This document shows positions 58,201 through 61,200 of a stretch of 64,000 nt of DNA, piece after piece. The notes under the pieces are model-generated. The model ran no database searches. It was not told where the DNA came from and saw only the letters and a list, made by a program, of their open reading frames with translations. The position numbers and the translations under genes were made by a program. Origin of the DNA: Siphonodentalium dalli (taxonomy: Eukaryota; Mollusca; Scaphopoda; Gadilida; Siphonodentaliidae); NCBI GenBank assembly GCA_032622095.1, contig CP136068.1:3077314-3141313 (forward strand), written 5' to 3'. Positions within the stretch are counted from its first letter, which is position 1; each line of letters starts with the position of its first letter.

Positions 58201-61200
58201 ATGATATCCATATTTGTATGGTTCTATTGAGACAGACCGGAGATATTTTAGGCTGTTGAAGCTTTATTTGGCCGGTTTTGGCCGTTTTGTTGGGTAAAGG
58301 GTTAATAGAGAATTCGAGAGACGTACATCCGATATATGATTTTCGTCGGCATTTCAAAGAGACCGCTCGTTCCAATACTTACATTTCGGAGCATTAACCG
58401 CAGTTAAGTAAGAGGTTTTTCTGATTGGCTTGACCGTCCTCTTATCGTCAGTTAAAGTGCCATCAACACACTCCTTCGCCTCGGGCATCTCCTGCGATAT
58501 CGGACTAGGTCCCGAAGGACTAGAACGACGATCGTCCCTAAACATTGGCACAATTTGCAAAATTGGTGTCGATGAAGAATCAGAATTATTTTGAGACACA
58601 AAAATCGTGATTGGAGCTTGCGAGTTTGGGTAAGCAGCACTTACAGGTGTACTCGTTTGGTTACTCTGGTTTTGCGGGAACGATTTAGTCATTAGTTCCG
58701 TTGATAACCTTCGAACTTTAGTTTGCGGTTGTGGTGGTGGAGAGGTGAGGGGCAGTTCAGGTTGATTAGGAGGCGATTCTGATGATCGCTTCTCATACCG
58801 AGCCGTCCTATCAGCGACAGTTTCAAATTTTTTGAAAGAAGTCATTTTTTCGATTTCGACTTTAAACCTGCTGTTTGGTGGGTTAACAACAGTTGTAGTT
58901 GGCACAACAACGGGAGGTTTAATATCTGTAGCACTTTCGAATTGTTTTAGCCGATGAGACACTAGCGGTCGAGTATTCTTCTGTACCTGAAAAGTCGTTG
59001 ATGACGTCACAATTGGCGAACGTTGTGTCAGCGCAAAAGCAGTTCCATAATTAGGAACTGCGTTCAACTGAGGCGTTGACTGAATTGTTGAGCCGGTTGA
59101 GCGCCGGTCTCCTATTTGAACAACAACCTGCGATCCTGAACGTGGAAATGACGATCGAACATTAATATTATCCATACTTGAAGATACTTTACCCGGTTTC
59201 GTACTCGGACACTGAGAAACGACTGGTATATAATGCCTATGTGGGGTCATGTTTTCGTCATCCTTTTTCAACGGAGAATTTAACATAGAAGAATACGCCT
59301 GACTTTGCGACGGCGTCATGTGAAGCCCAGAGGGCACGAGAACCCGTGGCGACTGGTCCGGAAAGCTGTGACGATTATGAGCCGTCCACGAATAACAATA
59401 CTGATTATTATCGGGCGTGTCCGCTGCAGCACCCTGCTGTGTTTTAAACCTATCGACTGAAGTCTGCGCGCGCATGTTGAGCAGGCTGGAAGAACTTGAC
59501 GTCGGTGTGTTGGCCGGAGCTATGTTCTCCTTAAGTAACTTCCCCATACTCTTTGATTGTGGCATCGTATCTTTTGCCTCCTGTCTCGAACTACCGACGG
59601 GAAAATAAAGCCCGAATGAATACGATGTCGATTTAGGAAGAGTTGGGTTCGACCCCACATTCTCCTGTGAAGTTGAACTATCGAATGGTTTCTTATAACT
59701 CATTTCCGAAAAATTCCCATAATTCTTATCGGAATATAATGGTTCTCTTTGAAGATTAACTCCTGACGTGAACGAAGTTGACTTAGTTACACCTTTATCG
59801 TAGTCTGGCGTCGAGTGGCGCCATCTGTTAGCACAATCCTGAGATCTCTGTGACTGTTCCACAGATGCAGCGGAACCGTATAAGTTACGGGAGTTTGAAG
59901 CGGAGTCCCGTGAGTAGGATTGTGGGATATTGTCTGGACTTTCAGCAGCCTGCCCTAACTGAGATGTGAAAGCAGTGTTTGGGTAGGCCTGTAAATACAG
60001 GAAAGCATTAATGATAACTGAGATGTGAAGGCAGTGTTTGGGTAGGCCTGTCAATACAGGAAAGCAGTGCCATTAGATTATAGAGGAATTGTGAATGCAG
60101 TGTTAGGGTATGCTTGTAAACAAGCCTGCAAATAGTGTGTCTGTCATTTGCAGAAGGGGGTCCCCAGAGGGTGAATTTAGTGATGCTATCCCGAACAGCA
60201 GGCTACCATCACCCAATTCACCCTCTATTAAGGCCTCATCTTGTGGGAAGTATCTATAGCCTCAAATTAACATTGATTTTAGTTACTTTTTCCCTTCTAT
60301 TCACTTTCTATATCCCATAATTATCAGAAAATAAAATGCATAATCGAGGTGACTAATGGGTGAACATCATCAACTTCAACTGGTGAACTTCAATCTCATC
60401 CTAGGTCTCCCACAGCATTTGAGGTCTAAGCAGAATGAGGTTCACAGAGGGTGAATTTGGTGATGCTAGCCTGCTTAGCAGATAGCGGCATTAAATTCAC
60501 CCTCTGGGGGACCTCATTCTGCAAATGACAGACACACTATTTGCAGGCTAGCTTGTAAAAAAAATGAAGTATTGGATAGCTGGGTTCACGCTGTTGGTGG
60601 CTAATGGCTAGATTTTTTAATTTTGTATTTATCAACCTATATGGATCCCAACACTTAAACATTCCATGACAGGAGTTACCTCCCTTATTAACCCTTCCAT
60701 GACAGGAGTTACCTCCCTTATTAACCCTTCCATGACTGGAGTTACCTCCCTTATTAACCCTTCCATGATGGAGTTACTGCCCTTATTAACCTTTCCATGA
60801 CTGGAGTGACCTCCCTTATTAACCCTTCCATGACTGGAGTTACCTCCCTCATTAACCCATCCATGACTGGAGTTACCTCCCTTAATTCATGCCATGACTG
60901 GAGTTACCTCCCTTAATAACCCTTCCATGACTGGAGTTACCTCCCTTAATAACCCTTCCATGACTGGAGTTACCTCCCTTAATAACCCTTCCATGACTGG
61001 AGTTACCTCCCTTATTAACCCTCCCATGACTGGAGTTACCTCCCTTATTAACCCTCCCATGACTGGAGTTACCTCCCTTATTAACCCTTCCATGACTGGA
61101 GTTACCTCCTTATTAACCCTTCCATGACTGGAGTTACCTCCCTTATTAACCCTCCCATGACTGGAGTTACCTCCCTTATTAACCCTCCCATGACTGGAGT

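Noticed and set aside
59989-60054. Start codon at 60054 for the 566-codon frame
   Set aside because: This stretch is a duplicated splice acceptor; the family match and phase place the exon start at 59988.
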